From contig VSJF01000002.1 in assembly GCA_009739215.1 (NCBI GenBank), positions 1,984,001-2,048,000 on the forward strand: a DNA stretch of 64,000 nt, written 5' to 3'. The position numbers and the translations under genes were made by a program. Origin of the DNA: Floccularia luteovirens (taxonomy: Eukaryota > Basidiomycota > Agaricomycetes > Agaricales > Squamanitaceae). The notes below the pieces were generated by a model. It was not told where the DNA came from and did not search any database. It was given only the letters and a program-made list of their open reading frames with translations. This document shows, piece by piece, positions 48,843 to 61,580 of the stretch; position 1 is the first letter of the stretch, and each line of letters starts with the position of its first letter.

Positions 48843-51800
48843 ATGGCTCTCTCTGCTGCTGATCTACAGGTTAGCTCGTCTTTCTCATCTCATGAATCTT
48901 ACAAACCCTTGTCATTCGACAGAAACGGCATGAGTTAGAAGGTGCACCAGACCCCTTTCCGTCACTGGCCGACTCAACTCCTTCGAAGCCCAGGACACAG
49001 CCCTCCACAATTGAGTTGGACACTGGATCTGAGTCCGCCTTCCCATCTCTCGCTCCAGCAGCGCCTTCTGGTACCATCCCACCTGCTTCTGCTTGGGGCT
49101 CTGCAGCTGGTCCTCGCATTAAAGCTAGCGTCCACAAGAATCCCGTATTCACAGACTCGTTCACACTGTCTGCGATCGACCTGTCGAATGCTGGAAAAGA
49201 TGGCAAGGCCGCCTCTCTTGGAGAAGTCATGAAGCAGGTTATGTCAAAATACAAGGTTAAATTGGAAGCTTCTGCAAACCAACTCGCTCGTCAAACTACG
49301 TTTCACATCAAGGCTGAATCGGAGAAGGAATTGGACAAGGCAAAACGTAACTTGCTTGCCTCACTCAGCCCTGTGGTATGTATTGGAAACATTGATGTTG
49401 TAGAAAACCTAATGAGAGAATTAGACTACGGTCATCATGCACGCCCCTGCATCAACTATTCCCTCTATAATCGGACCAAAAGGTATAGTAAACTCTTTGA
49501 ATCCGTCAATACGCATCTAACCCCATCACCCGTAGGAGCAACCCTCAAGCAAATCAGGGACCAGACGGGGGTTAGGATTGACATACCTAAGAAAGACACT
49601 ATACCTTCGGTCAATGGAAATGGTGTTGCGCATGATAACTTAAACAAGGACGTTTCTCAAGATGACGACGAAGATGAACCAACCATTCCTGTTACACTCT
49701 CCGGTCCACAACCATTGGTTGCTGAAGCTCAGGCTTTGATCAATCAAATGATTGCTGTGAAGACTTCCAAAACCACACAGCGCGTAAAAGACATCCCACA
49801 ACACGTCTTACCCTTTATCGTGGCTCGCAGGCCTGCATTTATGGCAGCTGCAGATGATGCTGAAATCAAACTAACACTTAACTCGGGTGATCGTGAAATC
49901 ACCGTATCTGGTGAACGTGAAGCTGTTATACGCGTCGTTGATGTTATCAGGACCACAGTCGAAAATTTCAAGTCTAATCTTACCTCGGTCAAAATTGGTT
50001 TACCCAAACGTCAACACCGTCTTCTAGTCGGGAATGCCGTTGAAGAGATACTGGCGAAAAGTAAATGCACGATGGTAACAGCCAAGTTCGACGAGCCAGG
50101 TGACGACGTCACTGTATGGGGTATGAGTAGCGATCTTCCAGGCGGTCTGGCTGCGGTCATGGAACGGGCCAATTCCAAGTATATTCACGAATTCCCCTTA
50201 CCAGGACCCATCGAGGTTTCAAGACAGCTCCTAGCTTATATAACTCGGATAAACTTCATACGGTCTCTTTCTGCTTCGCATCCAAATGTAGCGGTCTATC
50301 TACCATCTGAATCGGCTGCGGAGAAGCTTCAAAGCATAAATTTGGACATTATTGGAGACAAAGCTGATGTGGACTCAGTTGTGAGAGAAATCTCTCAGTT
50401 AATTGGGAAACTCATTGGTGGAATTCGGCATATTGTAATCGATTGGCTTTTGCATCGTGTAATCATCGGAAAGAATGCTAAGAAGTACGTTGTTTACATT
50501 CATGACGCAAAGTACCTTCCTGAACATATTCTAGGATCAAGCAATATCATGATGTTCACAACGTTCAGGTTTTCTTCCCCTCTGAATCCGCTGAATCGTC
50601 TCAAGTACTCCTTGTTTATGACCCTCTCTCTCCATCGGCTTCGTTGTCACCAGATGAAAAGAAAAGACACCTTGACGAAGTCGAGAAGGAAATCTTGAAA
50701 ATGGCAAAAGATGCTGCTGATGTCAAAACCGAGATGGTTCCAGTCGCAAAGCGGTGGCACGATTCCGTGGTTGGTCGAGGAGGCACGACTTTGAATGCGT
50801 GAGTAACCGAGTATATAAATATAAATCCTCATACTCAATGAATTTTAAAGCATCATTGGGGAAGATAAAACTTTGTCCATTAAATTTGGTGCTGAAGCAG
50901 GAGACCCAACTACAGAAGATGTTATCGTCGTTCGTGGTATTGCGGCGGATGTAGATAGAGCTGTCCGGGAGATTCTTAGGATCGCTAAAGATGCTGAAAA
51001 TGATGAAATTGACAACAGCTATGTGAGATTAACTACTTTAACTACTTTCTCACTTGGAACTAACTAATTTGTTACAGTCGACTGATTTCGACATTGACAG
51101 GGAATATGTTGGACGTATCGTTGGCGCCCAAGGCTCAGGTATCAACAGGCTTCGGGAACAACTTGGGGTTAGTTTGGATGTTTTTGACGACACTGATGAT
51201 AAGGAAAAAGAAGTAGGCAAGCGAAAGAAAGCTGTCCATCAGAAATCAAAAGTCAAAGTGAGCTATGAAAACTTTTTTCTTCGTTGCTTTACTAAATTTT
51301 GAAAACCAATTTGAAGATCACCGGCCGCAAGGAGAATGTCGAGGAGGCTAAGAAACGCATACTAACTCAAATTAATAGACTTGTGAGAATCAAACCTTCT
51401 TCTCTCTAATTAATACTTACGTATATCTCAGGCAGACGAGACGTCTGAGATAATCAAAATTCCTAGCCAGTTCCACTCGTCCCTAATTGGACAAAGTGGG
51501 AAATATGCTATTCGCCTGGAAGAAAAGTATGCTGTAAAAATAACGTTCCCGCGACAATCACCCGATGGGGAAACGAGGACCAGAGAACAACTCAAACCAG
51601 ACGAGGTTTTGCTCAAGGGTGGGAAGAAGGGCGTGGCTGAGGCGAAGGCAGAGTTGCTCGATGTGATTATACTTTGTTTTTAGTTGTTCACACTTTCATA
51701 CTAACCTGGTTATTTATGGTAGGCTTTGGAGTTTGAGAAGGAAGCCAACAATGTACTTAAATTCACTGTACCGACGCGATCAGTGGCACGTATTCTTGGA

Positions 51801-53209
51801 AAGGGCGGAGCTTCCATCAACGAGATTAAGGACAACACCGATGCTCAAATTGATATCGACAAAGCCACGGATGATGATGCCGCTGTTACAAATATCACAG
51901 TACGTGGCACAAAGAAGGCGATCGCTGCTGCTAAGGCCTCTATCCTCGCTATTTCTGAACAAGTCACAGAGGAAGTGACCATCAGTGTTGTTGTCGAAAC
52001 CCGATTCCATCGTACCTTGATTGGAGCTGGTGGACAAGGCCTCAGGGAACTTATCATTCGTGCTGGCGGTCCTTCGGATCCTAAGCTTCAAGCTGGTTTG
52101 GTTAGATTGTGAGTGTCACCTTAGCTTTCTATAACTTTATCTCATATGGTTTAGCCCTCGTCAAGGTGAACAGACCTCTGATGAGGTCAAACTACGTGGA
52201 GAACCAAAGTTGGTCAACAGAATTAAAGCGGAACTGGAGAAAGTTATTACAGCTCTTCGAGACCGCGTGATTCTAGCTGTGGAAATTCCATCTGTACAGC
52301 ACCGTGCTTTGATTGGTCGTGGTGGCCAGAATCTCAACGAACTTCAAGACAAACTGAAGGTTCAAATCCAGTTCCCGGGATCTCGTTCTTACCACCAAGT
52401 TGGTGAACCCGAAAATATAGCTGATTTCGCTGATGTTGATCCCGCTAATATCGTAAAACTGTCTGGGCCTCGTGCTTCCTGTGAGTCTGCAATTACGGAA
52501 TTGAAGGTATGGTTCCCACTGCTATCATTGACATGATAAGGGTAATCAAGTGTGAAACAGGCCCAAATAAAACCCCCTACACCTACTGGAATTGCTCGCT
52601 CGGTTCCGGTCCCTCTGAAATACTACCACGCCGTATCTCAACAAGGAAACCTCCTTCGGACTCTCCGCTCTCTGGGTGTTCAGGTAGAACAATCCAACAG
52701 ACCAGAAAGACCAGCTGTACCAACGCGACCAATCCCGTCAGCAAACTCTGCTCGTATTGATCAAGATCAAACAACACCCGAAGTTGAATGGGAAGTGATC
52801 GCCAACTACCAGGATGCTGAGGAGGGTGATTCTATCTGGACACTTAAAGCCCGCGATGAGGACGCCCTTGAAAAAGCCGAGGTTTTGATCAAGGAAGCCA
52901 TGGAGCATGCTGAAAAGATGTCCCATGTTGGGTTTTTGACTTTGGCTGATCGATCTATGTTCCCGAGGATCGTTGGTCCAAAGGGTGTGAATGTGGCTCG
53001 TATCCGAGGCGAGACTGGTGCGGACATAACAGTCAGCAGAGAAAATAATACTATCGTAATAATTGGTAAGCCTTCTTCTATGCCGGTACAATCCCAATTC
53101 GTAATCCCTTTCGGTACATACAGGAACGGAATCAAATATCATCGCTGCAAAAGAAGCCATTCTCAAGGTGACAAACCAAAACCGACCACCCCGTCGTTAC
53201 CAAGACTGA
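48843..53209 (+). CDS. SCP160: Multi-KH-domain RNA-binding protein (Scp160/vigilin)
   Basis: Scp160/vigilin proteins bind mRNA and polysomes at the ER. It starts MALSAADLQ (first exon ends at 48869), then KRHELEGAPDPFPSLADSTP. Repeated KH cores with GxxG loops are visible along the gene: IIGPKGATLKQIRDQTGVRI, GRIVGAQGSGINRLREQLGV, IGQSGKYAIRLEEKYAV, LGKGGASINEIKDNTDAQID, LIGAGGQGLRELIIRAG, LIGRGGQNLNELQDKLKVQI, and IVGPKGVNVARIRGETGADI. Some KH modules lack a perfect GxxG, as usual in vigilins. The tail reads NQNRPPRRYQD and stops at 53207-53209 after an intron near 53066-53123. About a dozen introns are present. Membrane segments are absent. Confidence 0.92.
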
Positions 53210-53360
53210 GATGAGAATGCACAACATTACATACGCTGGATCCCTAAACAATTTGGTGATTGCAAAGCATAGTACATAGTATCATTACTAATATTATACT
53301 GCTCAATCTCAATCATATGCAAGCCCAAAGTTGGAATATGTTATTGTTGTGATTTACAAG

Positions 53361-53515
53361 TTAAAGATCCATATCATCAACTGGAACACCATCAACGTCG
53401 TCACTAATAGGAACACCATCTACATCATCAACCGGAACACCATCAACGTCATCATCAACTGGTTCACCGTCAATATCATCAATTGGTTCACCGTCTAAAT
53501 CTTCCATACCCTCAT
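53361..53515 (-). repeat. Acidic tandem repeat encoding DGxPxDD units
   Basis: The last exon of the SR140 gene encodes about six short units (DGEPIDDID, DGEPVDDDV, DGVPVDDV, DGVPISDDV, DGVPVDDMD). The DNA shows repeated GGAACACCATC/GGTTCACCGTC motifs on +. Copy number probably varies between strains. Confidence 0.7.
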
Positions 53516-56069
53516 CTCCACCCTTGATTCCCTCACCTTCTGCATCGCTTATATCCATTGGCTTCCCATCACTTGTAGATTCCTCAGGTTGAGTGTCGAT
53601 AGCTTCTGTAGCCAGCTGGAAAGTGCTTGTCTTGAAACGCGACGTAAACGTGTCTGATGAAGGTGGCAGAGATTCTACTTTCTCTTCCGTCTTTTCTTCA
53701 GAGTCTACGGAAATTCCGTCCAATCGCTGCCTAAGTTCACTAGTGAAATCCGGAGGGAAAACTATCCAGTCCTCCCATATGTCAACGACCGTCGTTATCT
53801 GTTTTTTGAATGTTTCTGCGGTTATTCTTCCAGGGAATGAATGGTAGATGTTTGCCAGGTGGTCAAAGACGATACCCAAACGAGACTGAAACTCCTGACG
53901 GAATTTCCAAGCACTAGGAACAGGTGCTGCAGAGTTGTGCAAGATGTCACATATGAGGTGAAGACGAGCCATTTTCCGAGGTACTGCGGTGCCATCCACT
54001 AATAACGATGAAACAATGATGTCTGCTACCTTCAAACAATTGTTAGGCCTGGAAAAAGTCCTTAATGAAACTTATCACACCTCATGTGCTGCTTCAGCAT
54101 GCTCCAAGCTGAAAGTCATACAACGAGCAATTTCTCCCCTCTTTCCAGCCAAACCACGAAGCATTGCTTCGAACCTTTTCCGAGCCAACCTTCCTAAGAC
54201 ATTTTTGCGGGATCGCTCGCGCTCTGAATCTTCTGCAGAGTCACTGGAGTAGATAGAGTTATAACCCTATATGAGAGTTTAGTCAATGAAATACAAGAAT
54301 AGATAACGCCCACCTCATCATCAAATTCAGGATAGAGGGGTAATTCAGACTCTACTAAACCTCTGTAAAATGCGTGACGTCGATGCTATATAAGCCATTT
54401 TAGTAAGTCAATTGTTCGAATAAAAATGAACTAACATTGCGGTATAGAAGAAAGGCGTATTTGGGGTTATTTTGTTCCCGCTCCCGGAGGGATTCCTCAT
54501 ATTTCGTCCCATGGCCCTTCACTTCAGCAGCAACTGCTCGAATAAAAGTATCTGTAACAGCTTCCTCCTCCTCTGTGTGTGCTCGGCTGATAGGACTGCG
54601 CGAATGACGACGTCGTGGTGAACGACTCTTGGAATCTTCATAACGATGTGATCGGCCATAACCAGCAGAGTGAGAACGACTGCGAGCCCACGATGTGCTG
54701 CGGGATCTGCGACTGCTACGGAAATGGCCATCTCTGGAGCGATTCCTTCTTTCCTTGGAGCGGCTTCGAGTTCTACTTCTGCTCCTGCTATTTCTGTGTT
54801 TGGCATCCTTGGACACTGTTAATGGGATATGTCAGGTGGAAAATGATAGAGGGAAGTGGGATATACCATATTGTGGTTTTGCTGCAATTGGTACAGCCTT
54901 ACTCCATCCTACACGAAGTATAGAACCTCCCCAGTCATACCCATCAAATTCACGTAGAGCTTCTTCTGCATCTTTTCGTTTCATGAAAGAAACAAATCCG
55001 CTCAAACCTGTGTTTTTGGTCCTTCGTGAAGCGTTCAGCTCTCCACCAGGTCCGACAGTTGGGTCTGTACGAGGCCACATAACCTTGACCTAGACAGGAA
55101 TTAATCATTTGAGAAAAATAAAAACCAATGTCGGCACTACTTACAGAACCTACTGGGCCAACTCTTGCAAAAAAATGGCCAAGAGTTTGTTCAGTCACAT
55201 GTGGGGGCAAATTCGCCACAAAAACATTTGATGTCTTGCAGGGGTGAATGAGATATTTGAATGGAACCCAGAGATAAGACAAACTACCTGCGGGTCACCA
55301 CGATCTTTACTACCACTCTGACCTTCGTAAGCAGCCATAGCCGTTATAGACCTTCCGTGACCATGACCTATATGCTGTGAAGATGAACAAAATTAAAAAC
55401 TCAGATGCAGCACATACCATGACGGCTATATCTTGCCTCACGCTCTGCTTGTTCCCTGTATATAAGTTAGGACAAGACACTAAGGTGATCGAGTTGTCTC
55501 TCTCACCTTTTGATTTCTTCAAGAAAAGCGTCCATAGCCCGCTTGCCTTTAGGCCTTTGTGAATTTAATGCGGATGGTGATGGAGACTACAAGTTTTGGT
55601 ATCAGCCACGAAAGACGAATGGAACGACGCGAAACTAGTTACCCGACCAGAAGATGTGAAGCCTCCTGAAACACGAGTTTCCCGTTCTGACAATGTTTGC
55701 GCGGCCGGATTATGGTCAGATTTTAGATCCCCTCCTCCGGCCTTCACAAACCCAGAACCTGTTTTGCGCCTACCAACATCATCGCCTTCAAATGCGTCCA
55801 AGAATTCAGCGTAGGCTTTTGCAGCACTAGCTTCCTCTTCACGCTTTTTTGCTTCTGCAGCTTCTTGTTCCTTCTCTCTACGAGACTTCCGGATTTTACC
55901 AGCAGTGTATTGCGATAACTTCACGTCATCAACGGTCTTTTGCTAGTTCATAGGCAAAATGGGTAAGTCTGTAGTAGACATGAAATAACTTGATCCGTCG
56001 CACTGGGAATGAGGAATCTTCCTCATCATTTTCAAAAAAAGCAGCGAGCTTGGACTTCGTTTTGTCCAT
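53361..56069 (-). CDS. SR140/U2SURP-type U2 snRNP-associated splicing factor
   Basis: This is an SR-related splicing protein that associates with the U2 snRNP. It starts MDKTKSKLAAFFENDEEDSS. The second exon is QYTAGKIRKSRREKEQEAAE with EFLDAFEGDDVGRRKTGSGF. An RRM follows (NVFVANLPPHVTEQTLGHFF ... GLSGFVSFMKRKDAEEALRE). Next come an RS-rich segment (RSRSRTRSRSKERRNRSRDG), a SURP module (TFIRAVAAEVKGHGTKYEES) and a CID-like helical domain (PVPSAWKFRQEFQSRLGIVF). The acidic C-terminus is a run of short repeats around DVDGVPVDD. The stop is at 53361. The order RRM-SURP-CID is diagnostic of SR140. Seven or so introns are present. Confidence 0.9.
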
Positions 56070-56291
56070 AGGAGAGTCCAGACAGATGAGATTCAGAAAC
56101 CAAAATGAGTTGTTAAGAATATGAATTTTTGGGAAGACAAAGTGGCGAAGGTATTAAATTCCCACGGATATTACTTATTATTCTGCAGTTTTTTTATGAA
56201 AATGTGTATGTGGCAATACTGATACATGTCATATACGATATACATTCCAGGATGCATGCACTTATAGCAGACAAACGCTATGATAAATGTA

Positions 56292-58756
56292 TTACATCAT
56301 TAAACTACCAAGTCCTCCCTGGACATACGCCATAGGACGCATGGGAGGATGCGGTACCGCATCGAACTGATGGTATTCTTGGTTCCCCGTATGGTCAATG
56401 CGGATCTAGAAGAGACGCATTTATCGCAAAGTAAGAGTCATGAGAAGAGAGAAGCTCACGAAAGCGCCCTTATTTCCTGCTTGATCCACATAGTTCGGAG
56501 CGGAGAAAACCTGTTTCACATTTATCAATGCGCCATTCCCATTGTACATCATCAGAAGCAAGAAGCCTAACAGTTGTGCATAGACCATTATGTTCAACTT
56601 GATATCCATCTAAAGCTGTGTGAGTGCTGTTTCTCAAGGTGTATGATGGTTATAGCTACCTTGCCGAACCTCATGGCTCCTGATGATACCAGTAACACCG
56701 TTCAAAGTACACCACCGTTTCGTGACATCTGGTCCAAATGCAATCCCAACACCCTGAGCGATCGTCAAGCGTGTGAGAAAGGGTAGATGATTCCGAGCTT
56801 ACCCGTTTACTAGGTCCACGTCCAGGCATCTCTTGAGGATCTGTCCACAGAAGCTAACCACAAAGTGTTTGAAGTCCACCTTATCAACAGCCTGATTGTT
56901 CTTACCTCACCTAAGATATTATGATTCTTCAAGTCAGGTCGTATTCTGGATTAGAATGGGAGATAACGAACAAATCAATCCTTCTTGACCTGGTTGTCGT
57001 CCCACCCGCTCTAGCTTGCGGATGTCTTCCAGTGTTACACCATCTTTGCTGAAAAGTCCTCCATGTACAACAAAATACCTTTTGAGTCCTTGTGGTGAGA
57101 GAATTAATTCTTTTGACTTCACATTTGAAGGTTTGGTGGCATTCAAAAGCGTAGCCAGGGGTACTACCAGGAAGTTAGACCGACTGGCTGTGTATACCAA
57201 TTAAAAGGAAACATACATGTCGTAAAGACATGGCTAAAAAGCTAAAAATATATGCATTGTTAAAAATTAGAATGCGCAGATTAAGCCGAGATAGTGCGCA
57301 CTCTGTATGTTTGTTCCCCATGTTTATGCTTGGCCTCTCCTTCAAAGCCGTAAGTACGGTTCATTTCTTTGGCTTCATGATTTCCTCGATTAATATACAT
57401 ATATGTAGGATACAGCCCTGAGAGAAAATAAGCATTCGCGGGTAGATCAACAGTCGGAATCCTTTTACATTTGTACGCGAAAGCTGTCAGGATAACCTCA
57501 ATTGACCATGAACCCCTATCAACAAGGTCACCATTCATGAGTAGATAGTGTTTCTCATTTGGCTCTCCAGTTAACGAGAATAAACGCAGCATGTCGTAAA
57601 ATTGACCTTTGAATAACGTCACTCAAACAAATAGAAAAATTGTGTAAGTGGACATACCGTGAACATCACCAATGACGTCGCATGTAACACCATCCTTTAG
57701 ATCTACGTTGACCAAGCTCTCTTCCTTCGAAAAATGTTCATGTGCACCAAGCACGATTTCCCAGACATACCGTTTCGGTAATACTTTCCCGTCCTTGAAC
57801 CACTTAATCATATCTGTTATAAATTGGAGTGTGATTCCGTATTTCCCGTTTTCATATGTCAACTTCGGTCCAGAATACGCCTTGTCCAAATCACATCCAC
57901 CTATTATCCGAGATGAGAAACACTGACGGAAAAGAAGAGTATGTAATACCCTCAGTAATAATCTCGTAACATCGTTCCACTGGACTCTTTTCCTCCTCGG
58001 TCTCTATGGCCTGAAGTACATATTGAGTTCCTAAATTTTCATAAATATAATGAATCACCACCTTCTCAAACTCGATTCTCCGAATGAGTTTTTGTGTAGA
58101 TACCATCTGGGTGCGTACAGTTTCATTTTTGGGTTCTATTGATAGTACCCTTTTCAAATCAAGAACAGCTGCTTGTGGCTTCAAAATCTGTAAATAACAT
58201 GTTGCACGTCTGTTACCACCAGTAAGTAGAGCTTCCCTATGGGCCCGAACAGTGCACACCGATAGTAGGCCTTCGCATATTGTGGGTCAAGTTCTATTGC
58301 ATGTGCTTAAAGACAGAGTTATTGTCATTCTTGGGGTTTAAATTATGCAAAAGCTTACATGCATCACTGAGGGCATAACCATATTCTTCTAGCTTCATTC
58401 TGGTGTATGCACGGTTGCACCATAGGGTAGCATCATTCGGATGTTTTCCGATAGCTTGAGTATACAATTGTGCAGCACTTTGGAAATCATGGCCTGTTGC
58501 CAGAGAGTTTTATAAAACAAACAAGAAGTAGATATATTATCAGCTTTAGCTTATTACATCAGTTGGTTCACTGTAGCGTACTTGTAAACGCCTGGTTCGC
58601 TTTAGCTTTTATTCGAGCCGCTTCAATTTTATCTTCTTCTGAAACAGGCACGCTATCTGCGAGGCTCAGAGTCTGGATATCTGGAGATGGCACCGATGAT
58701 GGAGGAGTTGAGGCAGAAATTGCAGGTGAACCTGTATTCGAGGAAGAAGCACTCAT
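56292..58756 (-). CDS. PPT1: TPR-containing Ser/Thr protein phosphatase PP5/Ppt1
   Basis: PP5/Ppt1 is a PPP-family phosphatase whose N-terminal TPRs bind Hsp90. It starts [20 protein letters not shown], with [17 protein letters not shown] opening the first TPR. TPR exons continue through 57891-58560 ([20 protein letters not shown]). The catalytic domain has [56 protein letters not shown], and later [16 protein letters not shown], covering the metal-binding GDxHG, GDxVDRG and GNHE motifs. An intron (near 57420-57472) splits [14 protein letters not shown]. The C-terminus ends [17 protein letters not shown] at 56292. Many short introns are present. The start Met at 58756 is chosen over 58849, which adds a non-typical leader. 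Confidence 0.92.
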
Positions 58757-59343
58757 TGCAATCGTTCTAAATGCTGGAAGATATGAAATATATGTCCAGA
58801 CCAGATTTTCCTGTGTAGCTTCCTCAGCGGAGTTTTTTCTTGATAGCACATAAATTTCTCACGCATTCGGTCATGCTAGGTGAAATGCATTGCAGATGGC
58901 TAAAAGCCATTATGAATGCATGGAATAACGGATAATAAAGAAGAAAAAACGAGACAGAGAAGTTATCATTGAACACTTCATTATGGATGAATCAGAATTT
59001 GTACAGCTAGTAATGAAGTTTAGATTTCGCCACTAATATCGTATTTAAAAAGGATATAAGGAAATAAAATTGTTTGTATGCATCCAAAGACAGTAAAAAA
59101 AGAATGACAAGAGCATGATGAGATAAACCGGCTCATTCATATGCTCCGCGGTAGTAGATATGAGGGAATTGTGGTTGGGGTGAAACGAAATGCCTTAGTT
59201 GCATATATCGAGGTTAAAGTACTTTCCAAGACGATGGGCTGTACTGTATGCATCGATGTTTTGCAACCATCCGTTGAGGAATTGTTGCAAACTTCAAAAT
59301 TACAGATTAGGGGCTATTTTTTATCTTCCCAAATAAGTACTTA
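58757..59343. other. Intergenic: PPT1 upstream, secreted-protein gene downstream
   Basis: About 590 bp of AT-rich sequence. A 68-codon frame on + (59141-59347) has no recognisable motif and overlaps the stop of the neighbouring gene. The interval should hold the PPT1 promoter and the 3' UTR of the transglycosylase-like gene. No tRNA or repeat was seen. Confidence 0.4.
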
Positions 59344-60446
59344 CTAGTCAAGGTTATTTTGGCATCTGCAGCAACCAGTATGAGCTGCGGCAGTCGCTTT
59401 GCCCTGGAATGATGTATCAGGAACTGAAATTCTAAACCAAATTTTATTGATACTGACATAGGTCAAACCTAGTTCCCAGCCGTTATATGTGCCGATAGCC
59501 AAGAGCACATTTCCACCATTGTCACTCAACGTTTGAGCGAAGTATTTCGCGGCTGTGCCGATGTTAAAATCCTTGATGCATACTCAATACAACAGTCCTG
59601 AAACTGATACGTTGGAGAAAAACTTACTGGGTCCATACAGTTCCCGTTTGGTGCACCCCCACACTTATCGTGTGTGATTTGCATCAACCCCTGTTCACCA
59701 GCGCCGCCAACAGTGTTGGGATTGCACGAGCTCTCTTGCAATGCAAACGATGCGAGCATAATAGGAGGGATACCAAATTCGCCTCCGTGTTTGTTAAAGA
59801 GATCTACGAAAGCTGAACATGCCTTGAATGGGCTGTCACCAGACTGGATGGCAGATGTTAGTGACTGTGTGATGAGACTCTGAATGCCAATGTATGGAGG
59901 TGACCAGCCGCCATCGTTGATGCCGCAGTTCAACCAATCAATACCCCCATTTGGTCCAGAGGTTGGTGTAGTTTGTTCTGCATGTAAAATTGAGGAATGG
60001 AACTGGTAGTAATATCACAATGCACATACGTGTAGCACCAGTGGGTCCACAGTTCGACTTGACATCTATAGTACCTCCAGCATTATTAGACGATGGTGGA
60101 GATGATGGTGATTGTGGAGGTGGAGGTGGCGGTGGAGGCGGAGGCGTTGCCTTTGGGGGAGTCGTAGTTACATTGTCTGCCTGAGGCTTTTCATCGCCGG
60201 AGCCTGTGTTGTTGGTACTCGCCACATTCTTTATAATAGGATTAATACTCGCATTGTTGATACATGAGGACTTACGTTGGATGGTTGTTTCTTACAACGT
60301 CTCGTCAGAGACCTGGGTACAGGCTCCGGGCGGCGGGCAAGGTGATGGTGACGAGCTGACAATCCCTGATTGTCGCGATGAAGGTGACTAGCATTAACTA
60401 AGATAGTTGATAACAATAGGCAAAGGAAAGCTGCTGGAGCTCGCAT
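59344..60446 (-). CDS. Secreted lytic-transglycosylase-like (SLT/GH23-type) protein
   Basis: The start MRAPAAFLCLLLSTILVNAS is a clear signal peptide. A His/Arg-rich propeptide-like region follows (HLHRDNQGLSARHHHLARRP, then a dibasic RR), then an Asn/Thr/Pro-rich linker with ten consecutive prolines (around 60115-60150). The catalytic-like domain reads GIPPIMLASFALQESSCNPN, AGEQGLMQITHDKCGGAPNG, FAQTLSDNGGNVLLAIGTYN, i.e. the SLT ESS motif with the presumed catalytic Glu and GLMQI. The last exon, after an intron near 59399-59452, gives GKATAAAHTGCCRCQNNLD. The fold cleaves beta-1,4 bonds of peptidoglycan in bacteria. In a fungus the target could be bacterial wall or chitin-like glycan, which is inference. 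Confidence 0.8.
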
Positions 60447-61580
60447 GTTGGAATACGACACAAAAGAATGACTTGAAGCTAGGAAAAGGGGGAGTTGAGT
60501 GGAAGAGGTTTATAAGAGAATATTCGTGAAACTAACCGTTTTTACGGAGATAGAAGTCTTGGCTTAACGGTTTTAGGCCAATAATGGTTTTCGGGCTTGG
60601 CCGTTATTGAAAACGTTAAAGAATGATATATCAACTACTCAAACCGCACTAGAGTCGGGAGTCGGGAGCTTCGGCAAAATATACCTACCACAATCAGTTC
60701 GCTGAACGATCGTACTGGAGAAAATGAAGAGTGTAATATGTTTTATCAGCTGTTTGGATTTGAACAAGGGCGGCTTTGGGAGGCCCAGCCAATCATTGAC
60801 TCAGGGTCGGGAGCGGGAATACGGTTTATAAGGTACAATAAAAGTCGGCCGGATGCCGAAGTGCGGGTAACTGGTGAACCGGTAGCGGTGTAAGATATAG
60901 GAGAGACTACGGAGGAGGAGTAGGACTATGTATGTTCCGAGCATTTCTTATGTACATGGAAAGGCTATACATAATACATTTCAAATGTTACATTGTTGGA
61001 AAAAAAAAGCTGTGAATGGAGAAAAGTAGATGTGGCAGTGTTGAAGCATATGGAGTGAGTCAGATGGAGTGTTTGTAAGTGTTGTGGCTTGTTAGACCCA
61101 GAGGATGTCCGATGACTCCAGCTAACTCCCACTGGTCGCTGGGTCCTCAGGCTGTCGCTGTCTCTCCGTCGCTTTAAGTCCTTTGTTGTTGTTCTGCTTC
61201 TCTCTCCTCCTCCGCTCTCTCTTCTGATTTCTAGTCCGAATCTTACCTTTGCTCTCACAGAAAGTCTTACTCTAAAGTTAGACTTTGTGTGCCAGGATTG
61301 TCCAGGTCTCTGACTCTGGGCGTCCTCTGACTTAAACAGTCGCAATGTATTGTCCAGACCAATCCCGACTATCTCGCCCAAAGCCGCTTCTCCTCTCGAC
61401 CGTCGATTCAGTTTCTTTCTTTTTCTTTCCGTCCGCTTCCATCAACAATAACTCTTCCGATAATGTTTATGCTACTAGCTTTCTGAATTATCTTGTTCAA
61501 ACTGATCTCGTAATCCCAACTCAGTATTACTTCTTTAACTGTCTTAAAAATCATCCCAGCTCAGTCTCCAAATCAAGCAC
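60447..61580. other. Long intergenic region, divergent promoters
   Basis: About 1.1 kb lie between the secreted-protein gene (-) and the cyclin gene (+). The left part holds a TATA-like site and a cluster of AACCGTT-type inverted motifs (60536-60620). The right part (about 61130-61570) is strongly pyrimidine-rich on +, like a long 5' leader of the cyclin mRNA. The 138-codon frame at 60965-61381 on the minus strand is low-complexity antisense to that CT-rich tract and is not supported. Confidence 0.45.
60509..60514 (-). promoter_or_regulatory. TATA box of the secreted-protein gene
   Basis: TATAAA on the minus strand (CTTATAAACC), 63 bp before the ATG at 60446. Strong TATA boxes are common in regulated fungal genes for secreted proteins. 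The assignment rests on sequence and spacing. Confidence 0.45.

Noticed and set aside
59141..59347. 68-codon plus-strand frame near the transglycosylase-like gene
   Set aside because: No recognisable motif, no splice partners, and it overlaps the 3' end of the opposite-strand gene.
60965..61381. 138-codon minus-strand frame upstream of the cyclin gene
   Set aside because: Antisense to a CT-rich leader; composition is low-complexity Arg/Ser, with no family match or splice context.
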